Shown in pieces: positions 11,611 to 23,324 of a stretch of DNA of 64,000 bases (position 1 is the stretch's first letter; each line of letters opens with the position of its first letter). The notes below the pieces were generated by a model. The model had not been told where the DNA came from. It worked only from the letters and a program-made list of their open reading frames with translations, and made no database searches. Made by a program: the position numbers and the translations under genes. This DNA comes from Epiperipatus broadwayi (lineage: Eukaryota > Onychophora > Udeonychophora > Euonychophora > Peripatidae), in assembly GCA_028023455.1 (NCBI GenBank), contig JAQFVV010012490.1, positions 1,612,001 through 1,676,000 on the forward strand, written 5' to 3'.

Positions 11611-11830
11611 AGGCTAATTTATTATGGTTATTTTCTTTATGGACATTATGGACCCAAAGAGGTAGAAAATGTGTGCCAACTATTCTACTGGCTTGGTCTA
11701 TATGTGTGCATAGTTGAGGCTTAGGTATTGCAAAATCAAAGTATGCCAATAAATCATATGCTGGTATATTACAACCAATTTTACCTAGTCATCCCAATAA
11801 TCTTTTAGCCCTAAATTTCTATGGTCCTTT

Positions 11831-12280
11831 ACCACAGTTTAGAAAATTTAAATTTATATTGGTCACTTATAATGTTTTTTTCTAAACTCATGAGTGCATA
11901 TCTGGTGATCAATGTTAGTGCAAGGAATGTAAATGTTTGCAAGAATTATAATTTGTACTGATAAGGAAACCTAAGGTCATTTTGACAGATGATTGAACAA
12001 TAAAATATAAATATTTTCTGTTCAATTATTATGCATGAAATGGATAGATTGTTTATATTATGAAAAGATAGTGTAAACTGGTATAGGTTGTGTTGAGTTA
12101 AAAGAGTATCATTTGTGTTTTAGAGTGTAGCAGCAGCAATAGCAGTAGTAGTATTGAAAAGATTCTAATTCTCCCTGTAGTTTAATTAGAAATGAGAGTG
12201 ATTTGGAGTCATTCTGAAATTTATTTATTATGATGAATATTCTGATATGATTTCTTAGAAAAAAGATTTTAGTTCACTTA
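11831..12280. other. A+T-rich spacer between two LINEs
   Basis: No gene is supported. A short imperfect (AGC/AGT) trinucleotide run lies near 12129-12153. Confidence 0.55.
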
Positions 12281-12593
12281 ATGGTAAGAGAACAAACAGG
12301 TGTTACTGACCTCATTGAAAAAATTAAAAGATTGAAGTGGAGTTGGGCTGGACATATTGTTAGAAGAGATGATAATAGATGGACAATTGAAATTTTAAAC
12401 TGGATTCCAAGAGATTGTAAAAGACCCAGAAAGAGACCACATGTGAGATGGATGGATGAAATAAGAAAGTGTGCAGGGGTGATGTGGAGAAGAGAAGCTA
12501 AAGATCGGAGAAGATGGATTAAACTTGGAGAGACCTTCATCCAGCAGTGGATTGATAATGGTTGATAATGATGATGATGATGAATATTTTTCA
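12281..12593 (+). mobile_element. 5'-truncated RTE LINE 3' end
   Basis: 94 open codons equal the C-terminal block of the 6.8-kb element, with WSWAGHIVRRDDNRWT, PRDCKRPRKRP and a terminal WIDNG. It is less damaged than the other copy. It closes with a (GAT/ATG)n tail at about 12563-12583, the typical RTE tail. It is inverted relative to the 6.8-kb copy and lies 5 kb away. Confidence 0.85.
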
Positions 12594-12624
12594 TTTAAAT
12601 ATATAAAGTGTTAGATCTCATTTT

Positions 12625-13160
12625 GATGAACTTGTAATTTATTCAAGTAATTTTCCTTTGTATCATTATAATATAATAATTTTAACTGAAACATGGATTT
12701 CATTACAAGAATAAATACCCAAAATTTATATAGTTTAAGTGGCTATACAAGTATACTTTCTCCTCATATGCATTTATGATCAGGTGGTATTATTGTTTTT
12801 ATAAAAACAGGTTTAGACTTTTCTTTTATTATTCCAACATTTAATACTGCAGGATGTATTTCATTAACTTTGAGACTTCCTAAATTGGTGCTTTCTATTT
12901 TGGCTATATATAGATCATGTACAAGTAAAGTTTTGGATTTTGTTGCTGAACTTGATACTTTGTTATCAGAATTGGGTCCAGTATCTGCTGTTTTAATGAG
13001 TGATCTAAATATTGATTTTTAAATAATGCTTATAAGTCTACTATAGATTATTTAAATTTGCTTTATAGCTATAGATTTAGTCAAAACTTTTTTTGACCTC
13101 TGCATATAACTCCCATATCTCAATCACTTTTAGATCATATTTTTATTAGATTAAGTCAGG
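12625..13160 (+). pseudogene. APE-type endonuclease domain of the Jockey/CR1-type LINE
   Basis: The frame includes SVRSHFDELVIY, then IIILTETWI (the conserved catalytic-Glu block of APE endonucleases), GGIIVFIKTG, and VSAVLMSDLNIDF, where the usual GDFN motif appears as SDLN. Stops occur at about 12713, 12779 and 13021. The closing SDH motif near 13205 has become TYH. Confidence 0.75.
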
Positions 13161-13162
13161 AA

Positions 13163-13522
13163 TTGTTTTCTAATTTGTCTCTTTCTAAATCATTTCTTAC
13201 ATATCATTTTGCTATTGAATTAAAAATCTTGAATTGTATGGATAATATTAATGTTTGTGCATATATTAAGAAATTACCTTTTTCTAAATTGAATTATTTA
13301 TTATCTGTTCAGAATTGTGAAAAGATTTTTATGATAGATAATTTCAATGATGCATTTTTGGAATTCCAAGCTATTTGTTTAAATTTAATTGTTAAAACAA
13401 AGTTTCGTTTAAAATTGACTAGTAAAAATAGAAAAAGATCGCCTTGGGTAACAGATGCTCTGGTATGCAAAATTAATCAGAGAAATATGCTAAAAGCTTT
13501 GGATGGCTCATCTGACATTTAA
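13163..13522 (+). pseudogene. LINE linker between endonuclease and RT
   Basis: An open piece of 119 codons that includes the end of the endonuclease (FLTYHFAIELK) and a block with KRSPWVTDALVCKINQRN, matching the PW-T and I--RN/RD pattern found before the RT in Jockey/CR1-type elements. Confidence 0.7.
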
Positions 13523-13839
13523 AAAAAAAATAATGTTGAAATTAAATCTGATATTAGAAAGTTGAAGTTTAGATATTATCAAATAATTTCTTAGTGACAA
13601 AAATGTTTCTTTGAAATGGAGAACAATAAATTGTTTGATTAAAAAATCATCTCCTAATCATATTAAATATAATGAAAATTTAAGTGAATTATGGAATAAT
13701 GAAAAATATTTAGCTGATTAGTTTAAGAGTATTTTTGCAAATTTATCTATGCATGATGTGTCTGAACAGATTTTATCTTCTTATTCATGTTTAAATTCTT
13801 TTTTATATTCTGATGTTTCTGTATCTCAGTTGTCTGTAG

Positions 13840-14560
13840 CAATTGATAGTTTAAAAAATGTCAGTTCTTTTGGGTTAGATAGTCTAACACCTAAGATTCT
13901 TAAAAAAAAAATAAGATAGCATTTTTATTTGTTTTGGTTCATTTATTTAATTTATCTTTGCATTCTGAATCATTTCCAGAATGTTTGAAAGTTAATGTTA
14001 TTACTGCTGTTTATAAAAAGGGTGTTTCTACTCTTATGGTTAATTAATTATAGGCCAATTGCCATTATTTCTAGTTTTTTTTTTTCTAAATTATTGGAAA
14101 TGATTGTTAAGGATCAAATGTTGTCATTTCTGTTTAAAAATAAAATTTTATCTATCAATATAGTTTTCTTTCTGGTAGAAGTACATTAGATACTTTAAAA
14201 CATCATGTTCATTATTTAGCATCTTCATTAGATCATGAATTTAACACATTGGCTATTTATATTGATTTATATAAAGCATTTGATTCTGTTAATCATAATA
14301 TTTTGATTAAGCATTGCGACTTGTATGGTTTCCATGGTTCTATTGGTAGTTGGTTGGAAAGTTATTTAAAAAACAGAAAACAGTTTACTAATATTTATGG
14401 TATTGTCAGTGATGTGGTCTTGATTAATTGAAGAGTTCCACAAGGTTCAATACTTAGTCCTCTATTGTTTTTAATTTATATTAATGATTTATTTTCACTG
14501 AAATTACATTCTAAGATTTTTGGTTTTGCTGATGATATTGCTTTATCCTTGTTTCTTATA
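13840..14560 (+). pseudogene. Reverse transcriptase of the Jockey/CR1-type LINE
   Basis: In shifting frames: SFGLDSLTPKILKKK (N-terminal block), NYRPIAIISSFFFSKLLE (14.05-14.10 kb), a FLSGRST block near 14172, motif A IYIDLYKAFDSVNHN (14249-14300), motif B RVPQGSILSPLLF (14430-14470), and motif C FGFADDIAL (14520-14546). The catalytic Asp residues are still encoded, but in-frame stops and frameshifts break the ORF repeatedly. Confidence 0.82.
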
Positions 14561-15345
14561 ATCATCTTGAAAAATGAGTGAATGAGGATATGGACTCAGT
14601 TGGTAAATGGCTGACATATAATTCATTGTTTGTCAATTTAGATAAAACAAAAGATATCCTTTTTTCTTATAAGCGTATTTTTTTTCTCTCTTAAGATTAA
14701 AATTTGCTGTAAGTATATTTTGCATTTTAATAATATATGTACTTGTAAGAATATTCCTTTGGTAGATAATTATTATTTGGGAATATATACTGATTCTAGA
14801 TTGTCCTGGACAAATCATATTACCTATCTTTGTCAACGGTTACGTAATTTAAATTATGTTTTATTATTCAGTTAAATTTCTTCCTAGGTCAGCTCTCATT
14901 TTTATTGACATTGCCTGTTATCTGAATATTTTATCCTATAATATCATTATTTGGGGAAATACTTCATATATTCTATCTTCTTTGTGTGTTTTACAAAATT
15001 ATACTTTGCGTATTATCTTTGGTAGATCTCGTTCCTCTTCTGTTCGAGATATTTATATTGAGTTTGGTTTATTTGATGTAAATCACTTATACCAATATAG
15101 TTATTTTTAATATTTTTTGTGCTAAATCTTTTCTGAATTCTAGAGTTTATGTTCTAAATACTCATCTTTCAAATAAATTTCAATTATCTTTACCAAATTT
15201 TTTTAAGGAATCTAGTAGAAGACAATATGTCTATTCTGGTTCAAAGTTATTTAATAAAATTATATATGAGTGTTCAATTGATTAGAATAATATTTATGTA
15301 TCTTTCAAAAAGTTTTTATGTCAATGGTTGTGTAATATGCATTAA

Positions 15346-15935
15346 TTTTGGTGTTTATTTTATTTATTTAATTAATTTATTTATTTTCTAAACTGTTCTT
15401 TACTATTTGAATTTTTGGTTGTATGTTTATTTTATTTTTATTTAACTTGTTATTTTTCAAGTAAATTCCACACACAAGATTTTTCTTACTTGGAGTTTTT
15501 AAATAATTGCTATGTAATTTGTTTTATAAATATGACAATTCTACCATGGTTGGTGTAGGATTCATGTTACAACCATCAGATTGTTGTTTATTCAGTCAGA
15601 TTAATCAGAACTTTTACCCTATAGATAATGTAACAAAATATCCACTTACTAATTAGTAATGAATAAATAATTAGTTTGGCTATAAACTGATTATCTAGAT
15701 AAAAAAATCCAAAATCTGTTTGTGTCCTGAAAAATGTTTTAATGTTTACTCAGTCACATTTAGTGTAAGGTGATGATGTTGTGCTGACTGCTATACCACA
15801 AAACTTCTACTGTACACACACATATATATATAATGTAAAAAGCATGGTAATAGCTCTAAACAAGCTTGTTTTTATTTTTATGATAAATGCTACAAGAGAA
15901 AGCATTCAAATCATCTTTATCTAGAATTGTCCCCA
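15346..15935. other. 3' UTR-like and A+T-rich DNA after the LINE
   Basis: No ORF is supported. The first ~100 bp are T-rich and may belong to the LINE 3' end. Confidence 0.5.
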
Positions 15936-15976
15936 TCCCCAGACCGGTTTTGAGCTATGGCTCTCTACAGTAAGGA
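15936..15976 (-). ncRNA. Degenerate hammerhead ribozyme near a PLE
   Basis: Minus-strand reading: stem I 5' strand UCCUUA, CUGUAGA where CUGAUGA is expected, a perfect stem II (GAGC / GCUC with a CAUA loop), AAAA in place of GAAA, the palindrome ACCGGU followed by C (triplet GUC at 15944-15942), and stem I 3' strand UGGGGA. The helices are kept but three core bases are changed, so it is probably dead. It lies about 0.5 kb downstream, in minus-strand sense, of a PLE coding end, as expected of a PLE-borne hammerhead. Confidence 0.55.
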
Positions 15977-16153
15977 GCTAGGACAAACAGATTCAAATAA
16001 CTAACTCAAGCTAAGCATTTATCTAAAAGTTATCTCTTAGGAAAAAGATCTGAAATTTTTAGACATCTACAAGTCTTTAAATTCAAATCTCCATCTAAAA
16101 TAATCATATGACTCTGAACTTAATTCAGATACATTATACATTAATGGGCTTAG

Positions 16154-16236
16154 TAATTTAATTTAGCCAAAGACCCCAACAGCAAAATAATAATAATTTA
16201 ATTTAGCCAAAGACCCCAACAGCAAAATAATAATAG
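16154..16236. repeat. 40-bp tandem duplication
   Basis: A 40-bp unit with ATTTAGCCAAAGACCCCAAC occurs at 16161 and again at 16201, essentially identical, so the duplication is recent. It lies within the presumed 3' region of the minus-strand PLE copy. Confidence 0.85.
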
Positions 16237-16453
16237 TAATATAATCAAGTCATATAAATATAATTTAAACATTAAAATCATAATGCTAAACTAGTCAATA
16301 AATAATCAAAATTATCCAAAATTTACAACTCAACAAGACTAGCCCAAAGAAATCAATTCTAAAGTGGCTTTATCATAAGCAGACTTCTCAAGTGTAAAGA
16401 ATTACAAAACAACATATTTAAACTAAACCATTACCCAAAATTCCACTTACCTC

Positions 16454-16689
16454 CTATACACCCTTAATATTAAACGAACTTTTAAATAAATTAATTGCAT
16501 CAGAATCATAAATTTTTAATAATAAAGATTCTTGAATTCTTTTTATTTCATTTCTCTCAAAGAAGACAACTATATCTGCATCAAAATTAATAGTATGGTC
16601 TCTATCCTTTTCATGAACATATAAAGCAGAACTAAGATATTTATTTCTAACCTTACTTTTATGCACCTCTATTCTTTCATTTAAGTTCT
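16454..16689 (-). pseudogene. PLE GIY-YIG-region C-terminus, left copy
   Basis: The frame reads SSALYVHEKDRDHTINFD and continues through ERNEIKRIQESLLLKIYD. This matches the end of Penelope-type ORFs: a short -SA---H----H-I-F- block, then an R--I-ES-LI block after the GIY-YIG endonuclease. Only the last ~70-80 residues remain, with no RT and no GIY-YIG core. Confidence 0.6.
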
Positions 16690-16910
16690 AACTACTCTTT
16701 AAAGAGAAATGAGAGAAAAAGAATTAAAAAATCTTTATTATTAAAAATTTATGATTCTAAAGCAATTAACATTTAAAAGTTCTTTTGTAGTTCTTTGCAC
16801 TTGAGAAGTCTGCTTGTAGCAGTGAAACCATAGGCTGTACTTTAGAATATTTTTTTTTTTTGCAAGTCTGGTTGAGTTGTGAATTTGGGATAATTTTGAT
16901 TATATATATA
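16690..16910 (+). pseudogene. PLE C-terminus, right copy (inverted)
   Basis: The plus strand encodes RNERKRIKKSLLLKIYD, then an early stop, homologous to the left copy on the other strand. The 3' non-coding part with GAGAAGTCTGCTTG follows and ends near 16905. Confidence 0.5.
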
Positions 16911-17101
16911 CTTAATCAATCAAATTATATGTAACTCATAATGTTTTTGACAACATTATGGGCATAAGTTACTGGAAAATGACTATAAATAGCAAGATAT
17001 ATATATAACATAATGAATTTAATAATTTCAAATTTTTGACATAGTAAAAACTGCATTTATAATTTTTTTTCTTCTTTTAGTTTATTGTACAAGTACAATA
17101 A

Positions 17102-17183
17102 CATTCAGATACTACAATTGTCACTAAATGCAATCAAATATAATTTCATTCAGATACAATTATTATTAAATGCAATCAAATCA
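17102..17183. repeat. 45-bp imperfect tandem duplication
   Basis: CATTCAGATAC...AAATGCAATCAAAT occurs at 17102 and 17147, with small indels between copies. Confidence 0.7.
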
Positions 17184-20092
17184 ACACCAGTTCTAGGGCT
17201 TATATGAATAGCATTATCTATTATTTGGATTTTTAAGCTTCCCAAAAGCCCATTTATTATTGTGATGATAAAATCTATCCACCTCATAGATTATCATTCT
17301 TTTCTTTTATCAGCTATTTTTCCAGGCATTATTCATCTTTTCAATAACTGTACTATCTCATAGGATCAAAATAGGAGAATTTCAACCTGATTATTTGTGC
17401 TTGAACAGATTTTTTTTTTTTTTAACTATCTATAGTAATTTCAAATCTTTGCCACAAAGTTCAAAAGCATCAATACTTTTCCATTTTTCCTTTTCAATGT
17501 TCAACTTTCATATCTGTAGAATCACAATTAGAGCTGTATATTTTTCATTCAATACTAAAGCTGTTCATTTCACCTCTTCTTACAACTTTATTACAATCAC
17601 TGTCAATATATAATATTTTCATTTACACTCATCTAATAGAATTACTAAAACAAAAAGTTTATTTGTTGCGAACAGATTAACAAGTACTCTCTGCATTTAA
17701 TAAGAAAAGTTAAATGTGATTTGTGTGGCATTTCTGATAAATTGTGGAAGATTTCATAAACACCCGGGCACAAACATGAATACGTTCTCAACAAATTTCA
17801 TTTTTGATTGACATCTGTTGTCATTATTTTGATAGTTTATGTTTTCAAATCGTACATTCAAAAGTTCATATCAAAATGCTGAAACAAAATATACGTTATT
17901 CATTCGTGCAAAAGCAACAACCCTCTTGTGATTAATTAAATTAATTGTCTATAATCAGTTAAATACAGTTTTTAATAAAGTAATCTCATTAAACAATATT
18001 CTGCAGATATATCTTTAATAGTCTTATTAAAGTGTTATGATTTTTGATTTACTTCAATAAATATTTATAAAAAGACTATTTTCTAGAAAAATAAATCTTG
18101 AAAATAAAAATGCAAAAAGTGTAAAATAATTTGCTTTAATAAAATGGCATTCAATTTGTCATCAAATAAAATATTAAAAAATTATAAAAACGAAAATCTC
18201 ATTAAAAAAAAACCCTCCTACAAAGAGGGGGAGGACACATAAGAGAGATAGGAACTATAATAAACTATTTTCTGATAAAGAATCACTGCTTTATTATATA
18301 TGAAATAATATAATAATTTTTATTAAAGGTTAGTACAAATAAGATCGTTTATTGCTAGATCGTATTATGTTTTGGTTTTTAGTGTTTGAAATGAACCTAA
18401 AAATGTAAACCAAAATTGGATAGAAGTTGACAGAAAACGTTTTAGGAGTAACGACTCTTATATACTGTATATACATAGTCATAACAACTGGTTATTCGCA
18501 TGTGCATACACTTCAATGATTATATCTATATTTATACGTTTAAAAATATATAAATTGTTATATTCACAGTTACAAATGTCATCACTGACCTGTGGAATTT
18601 AGCACAGTAGTAGAGTTGTGAATCCAATAATTAAAAGTTCTAGATCAATTAATTCTAGACGCATCGAGTAAATCGAAATAAAATAAACACGATTTCACAA
18701 GCAAATAACTAACCATTTTATATCAAATTACAAAAAAAAACAAAAAACTTAAATATTTAATTTTTAATTGAAGATTTGAATTTATGATAAAGTGAGACTT
18801 TGTCTAATTGTACTTTTCTATTCAAATTCATAACACTGTTTTAAACATGAAGTTTGATAATAGTACACATAATAATCAATTACAAGCCTTTGCTTCAGAC
18901 CATATTGAAAGATATATAATATATACTTTAACAGATATCACATCTTACAAGTATGGAAATTACTTTTACTGCTATGGTTCCTTCAAATACATGGTTGTTA
19001 ATGATTAATATTCTTTGGGTATTTATTAAATGATTGTTCTTTTTAATCCAAACATAGCACTTCATGACTTCTCTTTGACAAAATTAATATTACCATTGTC
19101 TTTGCATTTTGAGATTATGTTAAATAAAATTTTAATTTCCTAATTAATCAAAAAGAAATAATGAATACAATGCTTATGCTGAAATTGCAACGTGATTGAA
19201 TAACTGCATGAAATATGCAAGACTAAGAGAGTGAATAAAATAAGAAAATGAATGTGGCTATATAGGAAAATTAAAAAAAAACATGAAATGTATTAATTCC
19301 TAATTTTTCTATTTTATATATTTTTTAAACCATGGGTAATTAATCTCATAGGATTTGAGAATACAAATAGTCACCAAATTATGTATATATTATAACGGAA
19401 AATGGTTATTCGTAGTTGAGTAATTATTTATACTTTCAACTATATTTATTTCGATTATTTTATTCTACATTATACTTAATTTATTATACTTTAATTCTTT
19501 CTCTGACTTTGATTCTTTATCCATTTATTGTTTTCAACTTCGATTCTTTATTATCTTATTCATTATTTTAACTAATGCCGTTACAATACAAGCAGAGAGC
19601 TAATACAGATACAAATTTAACTTCATATCTATACCCTTGACTGAACCCCAAGGCAATACGTACATATTATCTTGGCGTTATTTTTCCCAGCCAAAACTCT
19701 CGGCTGCTGAACAGAGCAAACTATTTCAAAGAAACTTAGCGAATGTCCAGCGCTTGCTATTTATTTTTTAGAATTGGGATTCCGCACGAACAAGCAGCAC
19801 ATGAATATCTTAAACAAATCAGTATGCCCCTTTAATCACTACTTACAGATTCCCCCCTGTCGTAGCTTGGTGATAGGAGAATAAAGCAAGGATACGAAAT
19901 TTAATGACAAATATGTTTAATAATAATACTCACACTTGATATAAAAAAATGCATTATAATAATAATAACAAAAAAAAAAAACACACTTATAAATACATGG
20001 TTATAGTAACATATGAAACAAATCAAATATTAAAGTTCTTAAAGTCCTGTTGATAGAGTTCTATTCTATCAAATCATGGATTTTATATTTAG
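17184..20092. other. A+T-rich non-coding DNA, CpG-richer patches
   Basis: No gene is supported. A C-rich/G-rich hairpin (CCCTC / GAGGG) lies near 18213-18231. From about 19620 to 19880 G+C is noticeably higher, with no recognisable family. It may belong to the same unknown element as the coding relic at 20.1-20.5 kb. Confidence 0.5.
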
Positions 20093-20540
20093 TTATGAAT
20101 AGTAGATAAATGAAAATGCATGCATGCTTTTACCTAGGCTTTGTTGTAAATGTCCCATGGGTATTTCTTCCGAGCGCTCTTGATTAACTTCCTCAGTTTG
20201 TGGGGTTATTTCGTTCCTGTTTTTGCTTGTTGATTCCTTAGGTTCTCCATTAACTTCCTCATTTTGTGGGGTTATTTTCATCCAGTTTGCTGGTCGATTC
20301 TTTAGGTTGAGTTTCAATTGACAGCTACAGAAGCGGCGGTCCTTCTAGCAGGTCAGGCAAAGATCTTACATCGTGAGTCAGTGATGAGACGGCTTGAATC
20401 CGAACCCACGTTCCTTTAACGCCACTAGCCACGCACTTCTCCCATTTTCTTTTAGCTGTTGCTTCTCTAAAGTCTCTACTAGCAATGCCAGACAAAAATT
20501 GTAATTTTATTAATCTCTTTCTTTGTTCGTTGTTTTTCAA
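20093..20540 (-). pseudogene. Coding-like relic with an internal repeat, family unknown
   Basis: Two consecutive minus-strand frames (20325-20540, 71 codons; 20093-20317, 74 codons). The second holds a duplicated module: EITPQTEEVN, and an earlier MKITPQNEEVN separated from it by EPKESTSK. At DNA level the ~64-66-bp repeat contains the first PKESTSK copy only in another frame, so an indel has broken it. A donor-like CCTAG|GTAAAAG follows QQSLG. Around 20395-20430 a B-box-like GGTTCGGATTC is also present on the minus strand. It could be an exon, a transposon ORF or a SINE-bearing relic; none is recognised. Confidence 0.35.
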
Positions 20541-23321
20541 ATTTTTAATTAAGACCTAGATTTCCAACCAATTCTTATCATTATGTTTCTTTATTTAATT
20601 AGTGGCTGGAATGTAAGTCCCAATTAATTTAACAGATCAGGCAAAGATCTTCCGTTGATAACATTTCTTTGTCCGTGGAATTTAATTTGTCCAACAAGAC
20701 TTTCACACCTACGGCCATATTGTTTCTTTTTATATATCACATATTACATTTATTTTATTTAAAGTTTACAATTCATTCATTTTCTTCACATTTACGTTTT
20801 ACATTTATTTTAATTTGTTATAATATATTTTTTTTTAATGAGAGGGAAGACACGCATTTCTTTATGCTTCCTTTTCCCCTCTCTCACAATAAACAAAATA
20901 ACTTTCTAGCATTTGACTTACAAGAGAGAAAGAGATGCATTTCTTTATTTATGCAGCCCCCCTCCCCTTCTCTTACTATTACAAAATCCACAGTAATTTT
21001 GACATTAGAATTTCAATTTTTCTTTTCCTTCCTTTCTTTTTTTAAAAAAAATTTATTAGCTAATTTATTTCACCTTTATTACTTTCTAATTTTATTAATA
21101 ACTATATAAGTGTGTCGACGACTTTACGTGGTCGTCACAATATATATATTAAAACGTTTAATCTAAAAACATTGAATTTCAAAATCAAATACTGTTTAAA
21201 AAAATCAATCAAAATTTACATAATAATAATAGTAATAACCTATTTCATTAATTATTTTTACCTGTGTTTATCTTATAAACATGTTCTTTTCATAAACTAA
21301 TTCAACAATTGTAGACTTTAACAGAATCTAAATATAAACTTAATTTTATTACTTAAAAAATCTGTTTTAATATTTACAAGCAGTAATAAAATAATTTTTT
21401 TGTAGCTATCAATATTTGCATTGATGAGGCCAATATTTATGAATATTTTTGTTATCTTTAAAACTAGTTGAAAATTAAAGCAAGTTCAGTGAAGCCACAA
21501 ACTATGCTATATCAAACTAGATTACTTTTAATTATATACTTTCCAAAGAAAAATGTCAACAAACAAACAAAAATGTAAATGAATAAATATATAAATAAAA
21601 AAAAACTGAAAAATTTGCAAATTTTATAATATTCAGCAGCCATTTTTCCTTCACTGAATGCCATCATTAAAAAAAAAAAGTAAAATTTGTAAATAAATTT
21701 TACAATAAGCCAGTACCCATTGTTTAAATTTCAAAGTGCCATACATGATTATATATATATTAAAAAAAATTATTTACTTTAAGTTCAAAGCAAATACATT
21801 TTATTCTTGCTTTATTATTCTTTCCAAATTTGATGCACAGTATTTTGTGTAATAAAATATTCTCTGAGCATAATGCTAAAAGTTTTTTAAAATTTTGAAA
21901 TACACTTAAAGTTAATACTGATTTAAAAACATTAAAATAATTAAAGAAATCATAATTTCCTAATAAAGAGACTTATTACGTTTCTATAAGGTAAAAAGTT
22001 TTTGAAAAAGAGTATTACCCAAAGAATATTTAATAATATGAAACTCACCATTTAGGTACTTACTTTACTTTAGAAATAAATATGCAGTAGTTAGTATTTT
22101 TTCTTATTCTTATTGCTTCAGTGATGAGTGAACACACACTCTGTAATATATATATATATAAATGTGTCCTCTCAATTTATTATTCTGTATTATTATTTTT
22201 TGCAATTTTGTTTAAACTACAATTTTGATTTATATATGTAAACGATGCATATAAAAAAGCATATGTGATATATATATATGAGGGTGAGGTGTTGAAAAGT
22301 AGTGTATTCTTGCAGTTCAATAAACAATACATATTCTATTCTAATCAATGTTTATCAACAAAATATCAGCTATTATGTGATATATATATATTTGAACATA
22401 GAAAGGGGGATTTGAATCAAAATATAGCACAGTTCAAGGCTCTACTATAATGCAGTATAATAAATATTCTCATAATTTTATTTTCCCACTCAAAAAATGC
22501 CCTCTTGAAATAAAGCATTCTTTGAATGTAAATAGTCAAAATAAGAGTCATAGATCACATGACCCTATTCTCTTAAGCTTGTAAGTTATAAACAATGAGG
22601 ATTGCCAATTCCTCAACAAGCTTTGTAATAAATGCTTAGCTAGAAAGAGCATTTAAAATATATCCGTCAGTAACACCCCTCCCATAAAATCCCTGACTAA
22701 TATATTGTAATGTCCACTTCTCTATTAGGGTTTTTTACGAGTTCATTACCCGTACTAGGTGACCAAATTACATCCTATCTATTAAATTTGTTTCGTCAGA
22801 CAATTCAGTAAGATTTAATGGATGCAATTATTTTTTCTGGTCACACAACACCCTTTTAACTAATGTAACTACTAAAATAATGGGATCATGTAAGCCAGTT
22901 TTTAATTTATTTGAAAGCAGCCAGGATTCTGTATTGGAATCCACTGGCTAAACCCCTTTTATTTATTTAGTTATGATGAAATTATCTAGAAACTCCAAAG
23001 GATTGAGTTTCAGTACAGCATTGGCAAAGGTAAATTATATTTTAAAATCTTAATAATTAACATTAATACATTTATTAATAATCATTAATAACGCACAATG
23101 AATAGTTGTTATTAGAAATAACTATTTTTATTCTAAAAAATTAAAATATAAAAATAAAAAAACCACATTATGAATTAATTAATTAATTGGAAAGATGACA
23201 CACATGCTAATCCAGATATGAATCAATTAATAAAAAACACAGTTCAACAATTATAGTTCTTAGGTAAACAAGAGTCTCTTGGAGAATAAAATTTAAAGAC
23301 TTTATCAGGATTATTTTAAGC
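20541..23321. other. A+T-rich non-coding DNA
   Basis: No gene is supported. A 17-bp near-repeat (TCAGGCAAAGATCTT) occurs at 20353 and 20637. (TA)n tracts lie near 22147 and 22270. Poly(T) and poly(A) tracts are frequent. Confidence 0.55.
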
Positions 23322-23324
23322 TTA

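Larger units (their letters stand above)
6804..11830 (-). mobile_element. RTE-clade LINE, decayed and split by an insertion
   Basis: A minus-strand non-LTR retrotransposon. From 5' to 3': an endonuclease remnant (about 11.83-11.40 kb), linker (11.40-10.75 kb), then after a 2.49-kb interruption the reverse transcriptase (8.26-7.38 kb) and the C-terminal region (7.34-6.82 kb). It ends in a (TGATGA)n-type tail, seen as CATCATCAT on the plus strand at 6805. A short tandem-repeat tail in place of poly(A), together with the C-terminal WAGHI-RRDDNRWT block, is typical of the RTE clade. Several frameshifts make it inactive. Related copies lie at 12.3 kb and 59.6 kb. Confidence 0.85.
12594..15345 (+). 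mobile_element. Decayed Jockey/CR1-group LINE
   Basis: Almost the whole ORF2 of a second kind of non-LTR element can be followed in shifting frames: endonuclease (12.62-13.16 kb), linker (13.16-13.52 kb), reverse transcriptase (13.84-14.55 kb) and C-terminal region (14.8-15.34 kb). The RT motif VPQGSILSPLLFLIYINDL separates it from RTE. Many stops and frameshifts show it is long dead. Its recognisable 5' edge abuts the RTE tail at 12.59 kb. The 3' end is not sharply defined. Confidence 0.82.
16300..16910. mobile_element. Head-to-head PLE fragments
   Basis: Sequence at 16305-16525 is the diverged reverse complement of 16725-16905. Shared landmarks are GCAGACTTCTCAAGTG, the end of the coding region and TTATCC.AAATT..CAACTC. 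The left copy runs on the minus strand, the right copy on the plus strand, and they meet at about 16690. The same head-to-head arrangement of PLE 3' ends is seen at 27.7-29.3 kb. Confidence 0.6.

Noticed and set aside
12274-12594. 106-codon minus-strand ORF
   Set aside because: Antisense of the RTE fragment; the His run comes from the (GAT)n tail.
16448-16456. Minus-strand AG|GTAAGT donor
   Set aside because: It lies within the PLE relic, right after the end of its coding region; most likely chance.
20669-21109. 146-codon plus-strand ORF rich in Phe and Leu
   Set aside because: Its translation reflects T-rich DNA with no domain, splice or codon signal.
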